DNA from: JAAYYM01 sp964483545
Lineage (GTDB): Bacteria > Bacillota > Clostridia > Lachnospirales > Lachnospiraceae
Assembly: GCA_964483545.1 (NCBI GenBank)
Contig: CAZACC010000102.1
Location: 1 to 7,198, forward strand
Direction: 5' to 3'
DNA length: 7,198 bases
In this document: positions 6,081-7,198 of the stretch, one piece after another
Numbering within the stretch: the first letter of the stretch is position 1
Layout: the number at the start of each line of letters is the position of its first letter
Program-made: the position numbers and the translations under genes
The notes under the pieces: model-generated
The model's database searches: none
What the model was told of the DNA's origin: nothing
Seen by the model: the letters and a program-made list of their open reading frames with translations, nothing else

Positions 6081-6109
6081 ATTATACAATAACTAATTTA
6101 TCTTTTCAA
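6081..6109 (-). promoter_or_regulatory. Strong sigma-A-type promoter of the orphan gene
   Basis: TTGAAA (6104-6109) and a perfect TATAAT (6081-6086) are separated by 17 nt within an A+T-rich stretch. The start should be near 6074, giving a leader of about 46 nt with the AAAGGAGG ribosome site. Confidence 0.8.
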
Positions 6110-6159
6110 TTAATTTATCGACATAAATACGAGTTTCCATAACCGCCTTCCTAAAAGAA

Positions 6160-6921
6160 TCAAGTATTGCTTTCTTCCTCAGTAATACCTGCCGAATATA
6201 GTAATTGTTTCGTATATTCATGCTGTGGATGGAAATAAACATCATCTGTTCTGCCCTGTTCCACAATCCTGCCACCTCTCATGACCATAACACGGGTACA
6301 TAGCTGATAAACAATCTTCAGATCATGTGAAATAAAAAGCATAGCGATTCCCAAATCATGATTAATCTGTTTCAACAGTTCTATAATTTGTGCCTGTACC
6401 GTCACATCCAATGCCGATACTGGTTCATCGGCAATGAGTAGCTGTGGGTTCAATACCAAAGCTTCTGCAATGCATACTCTCTGCCGCTGCCCGCCTGACA
6501 ATTCCTTCGGGTAGCGTTCTCCGAATTTCTCGTCCAATCCAACCCTATGTAATCTTCGCAGTACCTTGGCATTCCTCTCTTCCTCTGTCATTCCACCTCT
6601 AATGCGAAGAGGCTCTTCGATAATCCAGCCCACCTTTTTTACTGGATTCAGTGATCCATATGGATCCTGAAATACCATCTGTGGATGCTCCGAGTGATGG
6701 AGGATGCTTCCATCCGTATCCTTGACCATTCCGAGGATAGCTTTTCCAAGTGTCGACTTTCCACAACCACTCTCCCCAACCAGACCTACGATTTCTCCTC
6801 TTTCCATATGAAAAGAAACATCATGCAAGATCTGCTTCCGTGCTTTTGTGCCAGCAAATAGGCCGACCTGCTCTTTGTAATATGCATTTAAATGACTGAC
6901 TTCTAAAATCAGATTATCCAT
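6160..6921 (-). CDS. Peptide/nickel-class ABC importer ATP-binding protein, OppF/DppF/NikE type
   Basis: This is the second of two ATPases that drive a peptide- or nickel-class ABC importer from the inner face of the membrane. In its 253 residues it shows Walker A GESGCGKST (49-57), Q-loop VFQDP with Gln85, signature LSGGQRQR (141-148), Walker B LLIADEP (161-167), D-loop SALD and H-loop ISHD with His199. YYKEQVGLFAGTK near the N-terminus is the typical OppF/DppF insertion before the first core strand. The protein ends soon after HEYTKQLL, so it lacks the Cys-containing C-terminal extension of longer OppF proteins and is closer to NikE in length. The substrate cannot be told without the binding protein and permeases, which lie outside the window. 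It starts 28 nt after the upstream ATPase gene, with only a weak ribosome site, so translation may be partly coupled. No clear terminator follows. Confidence 0.95.
   Translation of the reverse strand: MDNLILEVSHLNAYYKEQVGLFAGTKARKQILHDVSFHMERGEIVGLVGESGCGKSTLGKAILGMVKDTDGSILHHSEHPQMVFQDPYGSLNPVKKVGWIIEEPLRIRGGMTEEERNAKVLRRLHRVGLDEKFGERYPKELSGGQRQRVCIAEALVLNPQLLIADEPVSALDVTVQAQIIELLKQINHDLGIAMLFISHDLKIVYQLCTRVMVMRGGRIVEQGRTDDVYFHPQHEYTKQLLYSAGITEEESNT
6371..6405. repeat. 35-bp near-identical segment shared with the neighbouring ATPase gene, copy 1
   Basis: This stretch encodes VTVQAQIIELLK at the D-loop end of the OppF-type gene. It matches 7164-7198 in the OppD-type gene at 33 of 35 bases, both differences being C/T changes. 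It is part of two paralogous coding regions and not a mobile repeat. Confidence 0.8.
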
Positions 6922-6949
6922 ATCGTTCAGCTCTCACTTTTCAAGAATA

Positions 6950-7198
6950 CTATCTTATCTCATGGTTTCTAACAATCTTTGGTATCGCTTTGATCAGATT
7001 CTGTGTATACAGATTCTGAGGATGATGAAATATCTGTTCTGTTTCACCCTGTTCCACGATTCTTCCCTGATACATCACAAGAACACGCTCACACAGTTGC
7101 TTTACCAGACTCAAATCATGAGATATAAAAAGAATCGCCGTGTTCTGCTTTTGATTAATACGCTTCAACAGCTCTATAATCTGTGCCTGTACCGTCAC
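6950..7198 (-). CDS. C-terminal part of peptide/nickel-class ABC importer ATPase, OppD/DppD/NikD type (partial)
   Basis: The frame is open to the right edge, so the first visible codon, GTG, is an internal Val and not a start. The visible 82 residues begin at VTVQAQIIELLKRINQ, the segment just after the D-loop. They contain the H-loop ILFISHD, then LVKQLCERVLVMYQGRIVEQG and the family-typical HHPQNLYTQNLIKAIP. Walker A, the signature motif and Walker B lie beyond the window. The tail after YTQNLIKAIPKI is only about eight residues and lacks the Cys-rich C-terminal extension of long OppD proteins, as in its neighbour. The pair order (OppD-type then OppF-type) is the usual one in peptide and nickel transporter operons, and the permease and binding-protein genes are expected to the right. 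Assignment to the family is secure; the substrate is not. Confidence 0.93.
   Translation of the reverse strand: MTVQAQIIELLKRINQKQNTAILFISHDLSLVKQLCERVLVMYQGRIVEQGETEQIFHHPQNLYTQNLIKAIPKIVRNHEIR
7164..7198. repeat. 35-bp near-identical segment shared with the neighbouring ATPase gene, copy 2
   Basis: This is the partner of 6371-6405 (33 of 35 bases identical). The match reaches the window edge and may continue beyond it. Weaker similarity between the two genes continues through the H-loop region. Confidence 0.8.

Noticed and set aside
6114..6145. GTCGATAA resembling a sigma-D flagellar -10 box upstream of the orphan gene.
   Set aside because: No TAAA-like -35 box at 15-16 nt. The nearby sigma-A pair is much stronger.
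1..7198. CRISPR arrays, insertion sequences, toxin-antitoxin pairs, phage or defence genes.
   Set aside because: No spaced repeats, transposase motifs or defence-type domains were seen on either strand.

Overview
The window looks like chromosomal DNA from a low-to-moderate G+C anaerobic Firmicute, most likely a member of the Lachnospiraceae. This is judged from the protein style (a DUF5688-type protein, a YqeG phosphatase, type II dehydroquinase and EF-P in Clostridia-like forms), strong AGGAGG-type ribosome sites, Bacillus/Clostridium-like sigma-A promoters, and a tRNA without an encoded CCA end. Every supported gene lies on the minus strand, so the text follows the minus strand from high to low coordinates.

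7198-6160: the 3' end of an OppD/DppD/NikD-type ABC ATPase (cut by the window edge) and a complete 253-residue OppF/DppF/NikE-type partner. These are the ATPase pair of a peptide- or nickel-class importer. 6028-5573: an orphan 151-residue protein of unknown function with its own promoter and a strong terminator.

5437-1578: the core of the window, a compact operon. It opens with a 464-residue protein that joins a complete ten-helix EamA/DMT transporter to a complete YqeG-type HAD phosphatase in one frame. Three successive shikimate-pathway enzymes follow: aroE (overlaps the fusion by 13 bp), aroK (overlaps aroE by 4 bp) and aroQ (18-nt gap). The translation factor gene efp comes last (61-nt gap) and is closed by a classical terminator. 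AroQ makes 3-dehydroshikimate, AroE reduces it to shikimate and AroK phosphorylates it. The gene order resembles a condensed form of two B. subtilis neighbourhoods, yqeG/aroE and aroQ/efp.

1433-462: a DUF5688-family protein of unknown function. 366-294: tRNA-Arg(CCG), with a good promoter and a hairpin on each side. 229-1: the N-terminus of a single-pass membrane protein that runs off the left edge.

I saw no CRISPR array, insertion sequence, phage gene, integrase or defence system. The most unusual items are the EamA-YqeG fusion, the hairpin-bracketed tRNA and the orphan 151-residue protein. There is no gene-free stretch longer than 300 bases.
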